Source: Quercus robur
Taxonomy: Eukaryota; Streptophyta; Magnoliopsida; Fagales; Fagaceae
Assembly: GCF_932294415.1 (NCBI RefSeq)
Contig: NC_065535.1
Coordinates: 82,357,862 to 82,421,861, forward strand
Direction: 5' to 3'
DNA: 64,000 bases
The notes beneath the pieces were generated by a model that saw only the letters and a program-made list of their open reading frames with translations, was not told the DNA's origin and ran no database searches. The position numbers and the translations under genes were made by a program. This document shows positions 35,593 through 50,500 of the stretch, piece by piece. Position 1 is the first letter of the stretch. Every line of letters starts with the position of its first letter.

Positions 35593-37802
35593 TATAAGGT
35601 ATTTCATATTTGTAATTTTGACTTTTGTACTGTGGACCTCAAACTTCAAATATTTGCAATCAGCTTCCTAATTCAAAAAACTATCTTCTTGTTTCGCCGT
35701 AAATGTTTTTAAAAAAATTAGACATTTTCAAAAAATAGTTTTTATAAAACTATCTCATTTTTCTATGTCTAATAGCAACCTTAAATGAGGTGGAAAAAAA
35801 ATCTTCTAACTTTCTTTATTTAGTTTACTATGAGATAGATTGATAGGGTTGTTTTCAAAAAAAAAAAAAAAATTAGTGGAAAGTAACCTCTAACAGATAA
35901 GCCTTACTTTTTCTATTGACTAAAGATAATTTTCTTTTGACTCTTTTTTTCTTATGCTACTAAACACTAGAAAACTATATTCACACGAGGTTTCCTATTG
36001 GAACAGATAAATATAGCCCAAATTAGTGGTGTTCAACGCAAATATATGCATAGTTTATGATGCATATTACAAATTCTCTCATAATTTAAGCTAGATAGTT
36101 GTCTGCTAAACCATTATTAATTTTGATACTAATTTTTTATAAACATTTTGATACTAATTTAGAGGTTGAGATCAACGATTCAACAATACAAATTCATATC
36201 AAATTAGGTGTTAATTACAAAATTTTGAAGTTTAGGTAATACGTGCAAATACTTTTTATGGTTCAAGGTGGATTAGTGTAATTTCCCCATAAAAAAATAA
36301 GTTGAATAAAACATTTTTCTTAGATGCTTACCTGTGTTGATCATTGTCATTGGCGTGACACAGACAAATTAACTTTGTTTGGATGAACTTGCTTTTAGAT
36401 CATTTAGAATCTTTAGATGAGTTTTATGTTCATCAAGGGTGGCAATGTTTGACATGACTCATGAATAAGATATGATTTTTGTGGGTTAGTGTCAAAACAA
36501 GTCAATCCACTTTGTCGCAATTAATAAATTGGTCAATTTTGTGTTGACATATTAATCCAAAATCAACCTGAAAAATTATTTGGCTTATTATTCATGTCAA
36601 GACAACCTGTTTATACAAATTCAAAAAATACAAATAAATGACATTATTATCTATCATAAATTTGAATTTCAAATATAGAATTGAGTGATTTAAAAGTATT
36701 GTAATGGTTATTTTATGAAATTCTTTACTGAAACTCTGAAGTCTTTAACCTTTTTACTAAAAAAAATTCTCTCTTATTTATTTATTTATTTAAAATTTGT
36801 GCATTTCTAAATTTAGATGGAACTTCATTGGTAAATAAGAACTTTTAGATTAAATGTTATTAGTACTTTAATTGATGTTATTATGAAATAAAGCTTGTAT
36901 GGAATTTATTTGTTTATAATTATTATAACTTATGTGCTTACCAAATATAAAAATATATTAATCATTTTGAGTCATTTTTTTAAATGGGTTATGTGTCACC
37001 CAACACAAGTTGCATTACTTGAGGTGTGTTACGTTAACTCGCTTAATATAATAAATAGTTGAGGGCTGCAAAGATAGTTACCTTAAATAACCTTTAAATT
37101 TCCTTTCCCCAAGCCAACTCTTTTTACTATAATTTGTGTTAGGGTTGAATGGTTTTAACATGATTACTAAATGGATTGTGCTCATATCAATTTATGTAAT
37201 CAAATACCCTTTATCTTAGCACAACACAGTTACACAAACACAACCTGATAACATGAATTAACATCCCTTCTCCATTAGTAAAATTAAGTTAATAAAAATA
37301 AATTCAACCAAATAAACATTGCTTATTTATTTATTTGGTTTATACATAACTTTCCAAACCCACACTTAGGGTTGTAGACCGCTCAATCTGGCTTGCATAA
37401 GATATGTTTATTACTTTTGTTTATTTAGCATATAAACCAAGCTCAAGCTCATGTTTAGATTCAACTATTAAACAAATTAAACTCAAACATAATAATATGT
37501 TCATGAAAAAATTCATAAATATAAACTTAATTTAAGTATATATATACACACATACATAAAGATATATTTATATAGGTTTGATATTGAGTTTTGTAAATAA
37601 TTTTATAAGACATCAAATTATATTTTGTAAGCTATTAAAGGATATAAAATCGACTATTCCGTAATAAAAAGGGTAAAACACAATCAATCCCTTAGGTTTG
37701 GTTTTATGTTAGTCAGGTTTAAGATATCTCCAAAACTAACCAATTTGATTCCTAATTACCGTGACCAAGTAGAAAAATAAGTAACAGTTTAGAGACTAAA
37801 AG
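35593..37802. other. Gene-free stretch with hAT-like fragment
   Basis: Around 36436 an AAGGGTGGCAATG motif and following GACATGACTC-like repeats resemble the hAT ends at 22489, but no partner end was found. A micro-insertion lies at 36136-36144. The rest is AT-rich. Confidence 0.45.
36136..36144 (-). repeat. Micro-insertion with 16-bp TSD
   Basis: Nine bases (TTTATAAAC) lie between exact copies of ATTTTGATACTAATTT at 36120-36135 and 36145-36160. Confidence 0.65.
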
Positions 37803-38013
37803 TCCGTTTGAGAACAGTTTATTTAACTGAAATTGAAAACTTTTTACTGAACTAAAAATTTGTTGAAATAGTAACGTGGAACTTATGAATAGTACTAAAA
37901 AGTGCAATGAGACCCATAAATAATAATAAAAATAAACTAAATAGTAGTATAAATAAGCTAAATAGTAAAAAAAAAAAACTGTTTTTTTTTTTTTTACCAA
38001 TGCCAAATGCAAG
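37803..38013. mobile_element. Short TIR element (MITE family of the 52-kb cluster)
   Basis: It starts TCCGTTTGAGAACAG and ends with a GCCAAATGC-type terminus. Between them lie ATGAATAGTACTAAAAAGTG and ATAAGCTAAATAGTA motifs shared with the cluster at 52378-53195. The TSD is not clear. Confidence 0.5.
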
Positions 38014-38567
38014 CCAAGATTGTCACTTTTGAAATATCTTGGATCTTGTATCCAAAAAAAAAAAAAAAAAATCTTGGTTCTGGCTAATATTAGCCAAACT
38101 CAGAGATAATCTTAATAAAAATTGTACGTAAATTTTATTAATACAAGTTTATTAAAATTTATTATTAAAAATTGTCACTTTTTTATTTTTTATTTTAAAT
38201 ACCATAAACTAAGTTTGTTTTGAAGTTTTTAGAAGGTGTTTGTTTAGAGGTAAAATAATTGGTTGAATTTGTAAAATATTTTCTGTCAAAAAAAAAAAAA
38301 AAAACAAAGGCAAAAGTTTGTAAAATAATTTTCCCGAGAAACTCTCGACACTTTCTCCCCCTCTCTCATCACCATCTCTTCCTAGCACTGTTACACAATC
38401 CATCTTGCATCGACGTCACCCTCCACTGGGTTGTTAGATTTTCAGATTAGTTTGTGTGTTCGTGGGAGAGTGAAGAGTAAAGTCCCGCTCCCAAGTCCCA
38501 ACTCGGTGCTCACCTCCAGTTCTCTAGGTTTCTCTCTAAAATTTTCCCGGAAAATTTGGAAGAGAAA
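38014..38567 (+). promoter_or_regulatory. MED17 upstream region and 5' leader
   Basis: The 230 bases before the ATG turn CT-rich (CTTTCTCCCCCTCTCTCATC near 38350), typical of a plant 5' UTR. No TATA box is obvious, as is usual for housekeeping genes. Further up is AT-rich DNA with a possible micro-insertion at 38043-38070 (7-bp TSD ATCTTGG). Confidence 0.45.
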
Positions 38568-41500
38568 ATGGACAGCAAACTAGAAGTTTCTCTGGACAGG
38601 CTTCCCGTCAAGCGCTTGGACGCCATTGAGGAAAACGGCCTCGAACATTTCCCTCCGTAAGCTTCTTCCTCTCCCCTCCTGAAACTCCGTTTGCCTTTCG
38701 AGAAAATGTTGCATAACAACTTTAAACCTAACTATTTCATCTTAAGATTTCCAATTTTCAATTTCTCAATCCCTTTTCCCCAGCTTTCTCGGCTCCCAAA
38801 CACAAGGATTAAGCGAATATTATAATTCATGTAATTGTAATTGTGCTTATCTGTTTATTCAGTGATTTTAGGTTCTAAAATTAACCCTAACGAACACAAT
38901 CGAGCAGTCAAGTAATATTAAAATTAACGAATATCAAATTCTTAACTGTTTGCAGCAGTTTTCTCAGCTACCAAACGGAAAGCTTAGTTTTTTTTTTTTT
39001 TTTTTTTTTCCCCTCTGTTATGTAGAGATGTAGGTTATGATGAGAAGAGGCTTTCGCTGATTCGGCGAGTTGACTTTGCTTGGGCGATAGAGAAAGATGA
39101 TAACAAGAAGCAGAAGAAGAGCTCAAAGGAGAGCTCAAAGCCGTGGCAATGGCAGGGCATGGTGGAGAACCTGCAGTTGGCTCATCAGGAGCTCTCTATC
39201 ATCATAGATCTCATCAACACTGTGAGTCACTCTCGTATATATTACATTTACAATCTAATGTGGTTTGTGTATTGCATTGTGGATTTTAGAGATAACTGTT
39301 AGGTTTCTATTGTTGTTAGTTGAAGAATGAATTTTAGAGCTGAATTAAGAGCTTTGACGTATCTGACTGCCAACGATATGGAAAAACAAGTCCTTTTGCT
39401 GATGCAAATAGTGTGAATGAAAGTTGGAACATTGATGTGATCAGCATTCTAATCTTGTGTAGTAACCATGATAGGGATGAGTAGTAATGATTATGTTCAC
39501 TGTATTTTGTTTTTGAATGCCAATTTTGAGGGTGTTGCAAATTTAAATGACAGCGATTGCTTACCTCGGCGCTCAACCTTGATTGATATATAAGAAGACT
39601 TTTAATAGTTGAATGAATGAGACAACAAAGAAACTTTCCATCTGCAACCCATCAGAATAAACAACCCTTAGCATGACAAAGCCACAACCAAGGATCAATG
39701 GGTTGCAAGTCCACTTTCTAAAACAAAGAAAACAGTGGATACTCAGTAGTGTTGATAAAGAAAAGCAGCTGGTTAAAAGCCAAAAAGGTGGAGCGAGAAC
39801 TGATAACCTGGCTCAGTTCATTAATTACCTCAAAACCAGTAGCAACCCACAAGATCTTCACTCAGTTTACCTTCCTAGCTGACAAATGCGTCCTTTACCA
39901 TCTCTGAAGTCTACAACAAACAAGGTGTTACAGGTGGACATCGCAACATGCAGTATGTCAATCACAAATCAGCTGTTGGGAAGAAGATTAAATACCCATT
40001 CAACATTTAGGTTCTATAAATAACAATTTGCATGATATACCCCAAAGTATAGACACTTGTTCTATATGAACAGTAGACTTAATGGCAAAAATTTGTCATT
40101 GATCCCTGCCATTTGTTAACATTTTGTTCAACTAAAGAAGGCAGAAGGGAGGAAGACCCTATTATGAGGCTTGTGATTCATGTCAAGCTGGCTCCTAATG
40201 ACATCAAGAGCCGTCTCTACTGGATCGGTTGCACAACCACAGTACACAGTCAGTGTACTGGGGCTGTTAGAAATCAAATGAAAGTACATAAATCTAAAAA
40301 CTCTAGCATATCATAGAAAGAAAGAAAAATTAAGATTTCCATCCAGTCATACAGAGTCCAAAAAAAAGAACAACTTCATATCCGAGAGCGAGGCCTCTAT
40401 CCCTTCAAACATGCAATTATTGCGCTCTATCCAAATAATCCACGTAAGACATGATGGAATCACACCCCAACCCTAAACCCTCTATTTACTTGCCGGGAAA
40501 GAGAAATTTTAAAAGTTGATACTGCTGCTTATTTTTGCCATCCATTGCCTTGCAAGTAAATAGAGGGTTAGGGATTTAGATTTTACCCATCAATGCCATA
40601 AAGTGAAACCTTAAGATAAATTTTTAGTCAAGTGCTTGATTTTGGTTTGGAGTTTGCTTGATGTAATAGACACATGAGTATTGTGGGTAACACTCATTGT
40701 GGGAAAAAAATGATAAATATTTCATAAAAAAAAAAACCCTAGTATACAAGAATGTACTTAGAGAACAAAAATTCAAGAAAAACAACCAACTATCAATGAA
40801 AGTAAGCAAAGAAGGAGAGGAGAGGGTGGAAAACACAGCCATCCACTCTTAAGAAACATGCAGAAAAACTGGTTTCAGCTCCATAGAAAGCCTCTGAACC
40901 CTTAAATGCTCAATGGTTTTGTTCCCTCCGGACTGTCTACATTAGACACAGAGGAACTGCACACCAACAGTGCCAATACCCTGTTAAACAAAACTCCCTT
41001 TCCAACATGCCAATTTTTCAATGATACTCTAAGGCATAACCCAGTGCACCCTGAATAAACAGAAGACCTGGAACCGTAGCTCACTAACATACATACCATG
41101 GAAGAACAGATAATCAACAGTCTCCCAAGACTTTTTGCACATGTAACACCACTCGACCACACAGACCTTCCGGCAGTGAAGGTTATCAATTCTGAGAATC
41201 TTAGCCAAGGAAGGAGTCCTTGGAAAAGAAATAGTTTTTTACTAGCCATGAAAGATGAATGAGGACTTGTTTTCTGTATATAATTTGTCTTTAAATTAAC
41301 GTGTGTAGGTTGAAGCTAATGATGCAGTAACAGTGGCTGGAATGACCAGGCCAAAGCCATTGCCAAATGAAGTACTGTCTGACCTTTCAGTGTCCGCAGC
41401 AACCAAGCTACAATGCTTCAGGGTATTCTCTCTCCTGCTATACTAATGTTGCACTTCCTGTCCTTCCAATTCGTGTTAAATGTTCTAATGTAATTAGAGG

Positions 41501-44500
41501 CAAAGTTACATATGTAGGATATGGTAACAGTGTTCTGCAAAGAAATGAATTGATAAACTGCCTTTTCATCTTGATATTGTTTCAGATAATTGTTGAAAAT
41601 CTCTTTCTTATTTGTTCTTTGTTTCCGATGCAGCATCTTGGTAAATATTTTAAGCAATCTGCCAAAGCTTTGGAACAGCAGGTTGCTAGGGAAGCAAGAT
41701 TTTATGGTGCTTTAATCAGGTGAGTCTGTCTCAGTTACTTTATTAAACTAGTCACTAACCCATGTAATGCACCAAAAAATTACTGAAAATGAAATCTAAT
41801 GAATGCTTGTGTTATTTTTATCTTTTCTATTGAATATGATCTTTTTTTTAAAGTAATATGCTAAGCAATTATGCAAGATACCATGTAATTTTTTTTCTTT
41901 TTTGATAAGTAACATAAAAATTTTATTAAAAAACACACAGCCTAGTATATAGGAAATGTACAAAAAGGCAAAACCATCAAGAAACCAAATTACAAAGATC
42001 TAGCAACTCAGGAAGGGAAAAACAAGAAAAAGATGGTAAAACAAGACACCATTCGAGAAGAGTAAAAAAGAAGAAAGACTTAAGCTCAGGTGCTTCAGGT
42101 GGAGGTCAACATGTAGATTGGCTCTACTTAGGCTCCGTGGGTGCTTCAGGTGGGGTTTTATTGATGTGGGACAACAGGGTTGTGGATAAGGTGGAGGAAG
42201 CGGTGGGCCGTTTCTCTGTCTCTTGTAAATTCAAAAATGTGGTGGATCATTTTGTTTGGGCTTTCACTGGTGTTTATGGTCCCAATAGTGATAGAGATAG
42301 AAGTTGCTTATGGGAGGAGTTAGCTGGCCTACGTAGTTGGTGGGATGTGCCTTGGTGTGTGGGAGGTGATTTTAATGTGGTGCAGTTTCCTTCTGAACGT
42401 TCGAGTTCTGCAAATTTCACTTCAACTATGCATTGGTTTTCAGCTTTTATCTCTGAGCAAAGCCTTATTGACTTGCCTTTGGTTAGGGGGAGTTTCACGT
42501 CTAATTCTAGAGAGGTTGCTTCAAGATCTAGATTGGATAGGTTTCTAGTGTCACAAATTGGGAGGAGAAATTTCCATCTATTTGTCAATGCCGTCTATCT
42601 AGGTTGCTTTTGGATCATTTTCCTATCCTTCTTGAGGGTGGGAATTTACATGGAGGCAACAAACCTTTTAGGTTTGAGAACATGTGGTTAAAGGATGAGG
42701 GATTCTTGGAAAGGGTGAGTTCATGGTGGGAGTCCTATTATTTCCAAGGAACTCTTAGTTTTGCTTTGGCTAACAAACTGAAGTTGTTGAAATTGGATTT
42801 GAAAAGATGGAATGCGGAGGAGTTCGGCAATATAGGTTTGAGGTTGCAGAATTTATGGAAGGAGTTTAATGCGTTGGAAGTTATCAAAGATGACTAGGTT
42901 CTTTCAGCGGAGGAAAATAGGGATAAGGATCGAATTCCTGGAGAGCTAGAAAAAACAACTATATTGGAAGAAATTTGCTGGAGGCAGAAATTTAGGGCTC
43001 TTTTTCTTAGAGAGGGAGATAGGAACACAAAATTTTTTCATCGTATTGCAAATTCGCATAGAAAATGCAATACTATCGATAGGCTTATGGTGGATAGAGA
43101 GTTAGCTACGGATTAGGGGATCATTGAGGGGTGCATTACTCATTTCTATAGGCAGTTGTACACGGAGAATGAGGTCCACAGACCTCTTTTGAATGAGGTT
43201 GTTTTTTCTAGAATTTCTAAGGAAGATGCCACTTGGTTGGACAAACCTTTTGATGAGGAAGAAGTATTTGGAGTGGTCCAAGATTTCAATGGTGATAAAG
43301 CGCTAAAAGACAAATATTAGTGAATGCTACTTGTAGCAACTGAAGCTCACAATATAAGTATATTACATGAGGCCAAAAGTCTCTTTAAGTTCCCCTTGGC
43401 CTTATAGTCCCTAACATACACACGTCATTAACTATTATTGCTTTTGCAATATGAAGCAACTCCTTCACATTGAAAAAAATACCCTGGTAGTGAAATCGAT
43501 CCATTTACACATGGTCAAGTAATAAAAATGGCCTAAGTATCTTAGAGGTCCTTTTGAGGTAAACCTTAGGAGCATTGCTGCATTGAAGGGGCAATGGAGC
43601 CCTCTGGCATTGGCTTGTATGGAGAAATGAGGGACTTTTTAACTGTATGAGGGGCATTGGCAACCCTTAGATTTTTCTTGTATTAGATTTTGCGTGTTTT
43701 TGTATTGAATTTAATTTCAGAGGATTAATTCGAAATTATTTGAATTGAACCTCACAAATTAGGGAAAAAGGAAAAGAAAAGAAAAAAAAGAATAACATTA
43801 CATCATTGTAGCTGATTAATATACAAATAAACTACCAATTTAACATGATAAATCACTAATAGTAATTTAGAAAGCAAAAATTAAAGTTGTCTTACCTATT
43901 TAACCTAAAACTATTCATATTCTAAAGTTGTCAAACACCTATTAACAAATAGCTATTAATATAAAATATTAATCTTGTTGCATGAATTGAAAAGTCTCAA
44001 ACACATAGCTTCAATAGCTTCACAAAACAGAAAATTAGCAAAAGTTAGAGCATTTGAAGCTTATGCTTCGCCTGGTTGGGACTTGTGAGAATAATGAATT
44101 GCCATTGTTTGGGTATAATATAGGATGGACCTGAATTTTTTTAGAAGAAGTTAAGTCAATTCATTCAGTAATCAAATCAAACATCAGTACACCATATATG
44201 GTGCGTCGGTTAGAGGGCTTGGTGAGGATAAAATGTGCTGGAACTCTGTTAGAGAGAAGGACTTCACGGTTAGGGATTATTACAATCTCTTAGTGGGCCC
44301 TAATGACTATTGTTTTCCTTGGAAAAGCATTTGGAAGCAGAAGATTCCTTCTCGATTAGCTTTCTTTGTTTGGACTGTTGCTTTAGGGAAATGCTTAACG
44401 ATTGACAATTTATGAAAAAGGAAGGTTTGGATATTAGACTGGTGCTAAATGTGTAAGTGTAATGGGGGAATCGGTTGATCATCTTTTTCTTCATTGTCTG

Positions 44501-47500
44501 GTTGCAATGGATATGTGGGCTATGGTGTTCGGGTTGTTTGGAGTGAGTTGGGTTATGCTGCAATATGTAGTGGGGCTTCTAGCATGTTGGCAAGGCAGTT
44601 TTGGCTGTCATCGAAATGGGTATATATGGCTTATGGTTCCCCATTGCTTATTGTGGTGCCTTTGGAGGAAGAGAAATAGTCGATGCTTTGAAGATAAGGA
44701 GAGATCCATATCAAACTTGAAGCTATTTTTCTTTAGAACTTTAATGGATTGGTTGGCTGCATTGCGGAACCAATCCTTTTCATCCTTTCTTGATTTCTTA
44801 GATTCTTGTAATTTTTGTTCTTGATTGTTTGACCCCTTGTACACTCCCTGTGTACTAGGGTGTTCCATTTTTTTGAGATCAATAAACTTTTACTTATCAA
44901 AAAAAAAAACATCAGTACATGGTAAAGGAAATTGTAAAATGACACCGTTATTTAATTCCATGTACTCCAAAATGCTTTTTTTGATAAGTAATAAGTTTAT
45001 TGATGTCAAAAAAAACACCCTAGTACACAGGAAGGGTACAAGGGTTGAAACAATCAAGAACAAAAATTACAAGAATCTAAGAAATCAAGAAAAGATAAAA
45101 ATGATTGGTTCCGCAATGCAGCCAACCAATCCATTATAGTTCTAAAGAAAAATAGTTTCAAGTCAGATATGGATCTCTCCTTATCTTCAAAGCACCGACT
45201 ATTTCTCTCCCTCCAAAGGCACCACAATAAGCAACGGGGAACCATCAACCATATATACCCATTTCGATGACGACCAAAACTGCCTTGCCAACATGCTAGA
45301 AGCCCCATTACCAATTCACCTTTTATTTTCCAGGTACTTAATTGCTACATTGCATTTCAATCACCCATATTATACTAAACACATAAAGAGACAGAAAATT
45401 TGTGTCCTATGACTTCTTTTGTTATTTTTTAATGATAAACTTACCTTAATAGAGACATGAAGAACACCATGAACTTTTTTTGGCACATGCTTATGCAAAT
45501 TTGCATGGTACCCAAACTTTAAAATTAGTATTCAATTTTATATATATATATATATATATATAAGATATAAATACGTGGATGAGTTTAAAATTGATCAATA
45601 CCAAAATTTAATTGATCTAATGCTCTACATCATATCATCGAGATTATGTGCCCGTTTGTTTCAACGTTTTGGACCCAAAAAGCCCGTTTTGAAGAAAGTT
45701 GGAGTGGAAAGCCTGTTTGGTTCAGCATAAAACGCAACTTTTTGGAAAAAGTTGCGTTTTGGCCAAGGTTGAGAACGCACAAACCATTATGGAGCTCTGG
45801 AGATCCATTTTAGAAAAAGTCCATGCGCATTCTCAGCTATCTGTTGGACTCTTCGAGCAATTACCAAATTACCCTTCAATAAAGCTCACTCACGCCTCTC
45901 ATCTCTTCTCTCTGCTCTGCCCTCTCCGTGTTGCTACAAACATAGCACCACCCAACTATCACCGGTTTACCACCACAACCCATTTCAACATTTGATAATC
46001 CAGACACAAAATCAAACAAAAAATAACTCAAAATCAACACAAAACAACTTAAAATCAACTCAAACCCTATTCGAAAACCCATCCCAAACCCAACTCAAAA
46101 TCAACCCAAAACAAAATCAACTCAAAATCAAACCCAAAATCCACAGAAAATCAACTCAAAATTAAACCATTAACTGAAAACCCATAACCCAAACCCAAAA
46201 TCAAAATCAAATACAAACCCAATGGTGGCAAAGACTTAAGGGATTTGAGAATTAAGGAGAGAGATGAGGGATTTCCTTATGTTTCAATCATCTTCATCTT
46301 CTTCTTCATCATCACCATCATCTTCTCTCTTCCTTGATCCTTGTAGCTTTCGAATTGTCAAAAAAAAAAAGATATGCAGAGAAGTGGAACGTTCTGGAGT
46401 GTGAAGTGGTAAGGCAAAAGACGAAAGAAGGAAATAAAGAAAAAAAGTAAGGGCACGTGTGTGGAGGAAGTGGTAGGGAAAAAGATGAAAGAAGGAAAAA
46501 AAAAAAAAAAATTAAGGGTACTTGTGTGAAGGAGAAAAAAAGAGGGAACAAAAAGAAGGAAATAAGGATAAAAAATAAAATAAAATAAGGGAAACATAAA
46601 ATAAAGAATAAGAAATTAAAATTGAGAAATACTGTCATAATATTTTCACAATACTTTTACAATAAATCTTAAGTGGTAGGTTATGTTAATGTTGGTGAGA
46701 AAAAAATAATTGTAATAGTACGTTCAAATTAAAATCAGTATAAATTATCACAATACTTTCACAATAAATCTTAAGTGGTAAGTTATTATTAGTTAATATT
46801 GGTAAGAAAAAAATAATTTTACAATATTGATTTAAGTATAAAATAAACTCCCTTATATATACATTGTCCTTTTTGGTAATTTACCCCTCAAATTGCCACT
46901 TTTATAAGTGTTAGCTAAACACCAACTTTTTCAAAAAACACTTTTTAACAGTTTTTATCGAACATTCAACTTTTTGAAAAATCACTTTTTCATTATACAT
47001 TTTTTGAAAACTCAACTTTTTCAAAAAACCCAACTTCAAAAAGCTGAACCAAACTCACCCTATATACTATTTAGTTTTTTTTTTTTTTTTAAGCCAGCTT
47101 CCTTGTTTTGCTATTAATTTTGGTTGGTCATGAAAATACTTTGGAAGCTTTATATATCAAGCAGATGGTCTGCGTCTATGAAAAGTGAAACTATTTTTGC
47201 TTTTAGTAAAGTTATCTAAACCTGGGTTGGGCTGGAGGAGAAAAATGAAGAAGAAGAACAGAGGATGAAGCAGCAGAAATTATAAACGGGAGAACTTGGG
47301 ACCTTTATTCACATCTAGCATTTATGAGTGTGTTTTTTCAAAAAATTTCTCAAATTTGCAATAAAGCTTGACAACAATTTATCAAAACAAAAAATGTATA
47401 AACCCAGGCTGGCCAAATTGGAAAGGAGAAGATGGTTAAATACCAAAAACATTTCCGTAGTTGCTCCCAATCATGAGGCACTGCCAGTGGTTGCATTCAA

Positions 47501-50500
47501 TCTGACCTTGGTTGTTCAAGCTTTCAATCCTGATGCGATTTAAATCATGTTGGGTTTGGGTTGCATCATTTCCTGTAGGAGTAGTGTGTTGGAAGTATAT
47601 GGAGTGCCAATTAAAGTTTAATTCTTTACATGCATTGAAATTGGTTTTAAAAGTAACAATGGAATAAATTGAAACAAAAATCAAATTCTGAAATACCTTA
47701 ATGAAACAATATTGACTCATTGCATGTCTTCAATGCGCCATTGAGAAGTCAAGGGCTTGTTATGATTGAATGCATCTAGTGATATTCGGATAGTGTTTAT
47801 TTCAAATTTCTTAAGAGGGTCAGAGAGGATAAAGTTGGAGAGGAAGATTGGTGTATGGATGGTGGCAGATAGAAATGTGGATTATTGTATTTGGCTAGAA
47901 GTAGGATATTGTATTTAAATAGGAATATAATCAGAACTTTACCAGTAATGATTCCGGTAGTCTGACGATGGGCAGAGGTTCAGATTTTACTCTATCTCTG
48001 CATTATGGTCTCAGATCTCTGACTTTCAACAGCAACAAATATGCAAAACAAAACCAATTCTAACTCAAATGCCTTGATAAAAACCATAATCTTACCCCAA
48101 ACCTAAATTAAAAACAATCCTACCAAAATACCCAAACCTAAACGTAAAGTAAAAAGAGAGAAAACTTTACCAGTCCTCTGATCTCTCTATTCACACCTTA
48201 TGGATCTTTGTCTAGCGGTTTCAGTCATCTGACAGTGGCGGTAGGCTGGTGGTATCTCTCTTGCCTCTCAGGATATGAAATCTTCTTCTTCTTTTTTTTT
48301 TTTTTTTTCCTCTGCCCTTCAATCTGACTTAGTTTGTTCCTATCATTGTTTAGATTGGGCTTTTAATAGTGATGAAAAGGTTAAAAACCAAATGGTACAC
48401 CGTTTTGTTTAAACCGTGTTTTATGGTATACGGAAAGGCACAATTTTTCAGTGTTTTTAAATGTAAACGTGATACAAATTTATATAGCCACATGACACAA
48501 TAAGGAGCAGTCAACAAAAAGTCAAACGTTCACTTTTATATTATATATAAATGATTACACTACATTACTTTAAAATCACCCTGCGGGAAAGTCAAAAACA
48601 GACGTTGTACGTTACAGGAGTAATAACTATTTTTCATATATATATATATATTTCAAGTCTCAAAGCTTTGAGACCCCATCTCTTTCTTTAAAATTTAAGA
48701 AGCTGCATTTTAGTCCCTAAAAAATTTAGAAGGAACCAATTTCATCATTCTGTTCATCTGCCATTCAAAAAATTGCATATGTGGCATGTTAAAAAGCTGA
48801 AATGGCCTGGAATAAATTTAACAAAATAGGCGGAAAGAAAAACTTGATACCTTTTATATATTAACATATTTCAAGGAACAAATTTTCAACCTTTTAAGTT
48901 TGACAAACAAAAATTTAACTTGGGCCAAAGTTAGGAATTTAAGTGTGCATTTGGTTTAGCATTCTATTTAGCTTATTTGCTTATATACAGTTTTTTAAAT
49001 CCTCACTTTTTTAGGTACAATTGTACTTCTACTCATTTTTAGCAAATCAAAATCAGAAGCCAATCCAAACACACACATGTATATTTCAGTATAAATTATT
49101 ACTATAAAATATAGTGTCACTAGAATACACTATATTTAAAGATGATCTCTATGTCATTTCCTGACAAGCGGATAGATTGCAGCAAAACTGGAAAGTTAAA
49201 CGGCAGCGTGGGGCTGCTTCAGCTCCCGGTAGTGAAGGCTTCACAATTGATCTGTTTGACAATTCATTGTATGATCCAGCAGCTGTATTCCGTCCATCAT
49301 CTCTATCTACTGTTCGTGTTGACCATGACTCGGCAGGCATGCTTTCAATAAATTTACCTCCCAATTCATACCGCTCTCTTCAATTTGGTTTTTCTGGTCC
49401 GCATACGGATGATTCTCTGAGGGAACCATTTAAAATGAAAACCAGTTCCACAAGGGAAAGTGAGAAAGAATCTGTAAGTGATGATGAGTGTGTTAAAGAA
49501 ACACATTCACTCCTTCGTGAAGTTCATCAGGCAATCTTTGACGAGCAGGTCTTATTTCTTTTTCTGTTTTCTTGTTGATCTTTAACTTTACATTTCATTG
49601 TAACTTTTTTTGGTACTTTTATTTACGCCTGGTTCATCTTGTCCAGGTGTTTGATTTGGTGAGTCGTGAAGCATTTAACCCATCTTTAGGAGTCAATGTG
49701 ACTGGCATACAAGAAAATTATTTACAGATGAGCATAGGTCAAGGAACCTCTGTATTCATATCTATTACTCCATCTAGTCAAGGAGATCAAACAGTTGAAA
49801 GTTCAGGCACCCAAAATTTAGATAATGCAATTTTACCTTTGGATACATTGGATGGAGTGATGTTACCAGAGGAAGAACAGGATACCCCTAAGCAAAAGTG
49901 GGGGCTTCCCAATCGTGTTAGCTATGAGATATACCTACAACAGATTTTCCATGAACATGTTTTCCTAAGAGCAAAGGATAGGCCCATTTACGCTGGTAAT
50001 AGAATATCTGGTCAAGGGGCAAAGGATGGTTGTGGTCTGTTGGTTCATTTCTGTATGTCACTGTCTCATAGAATCTTTTCAAACAAAGTTCTAATGGAGC
50101 TGGATACTGTGGTATAGACCTATTTCTTCTTTGACATGAATTAAACGCTATCTTTTCCCTTAATAGAGTCTCAGTAAATTTTACTTGATATCTGTAGGTT
50201 TGCAGGGTCCCATATCTCCAGTTGATTTCTCATCCAACCTGGCATTCTCGGACATCTTCATGGACACTGTTTATGAAGGTTCCTCAGTCCATTCTTCATG
50301 CAGGCTGCCTAGCCCATACATCAAACAACCATCGTGTGAAGAATGTTATCAAGTCTCAGTTCCGGACTAAGGTGGTGGTAAATGATGATTGCATCAATGT
50401 AGAAGGGGAAGGTGCTCCTAATGTTGTTGGCCTGTTCAAAGGGAATTCAGAAGAAATTTCCTCTATGAACAGATATAATTGTGATTTGGCAGATCTTTCT

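Noticed and set aside
36436-37330. Complete hAT-like element
   Set aside because: A left-end-like motif exists, but no matching right end or TSD was found.
38043-38070. Micro-insertion upstream of MED17
   Set aside because: The flanking repeat is only 7 bp (ATCTTGG) and part of the insert resembles it, so slippage is as likely. It is mentioned only within the upstream feature.
46318-46638. Phe-rich ORFs on the minus strand
   Set aside because: They come from an A/G-rich low-complexity stretch in MED17 intron 4.
49142-49351. Start of a separate gene at 49142
   Set aside because: It is an out-of-frame shadow of MED17 exon 5.
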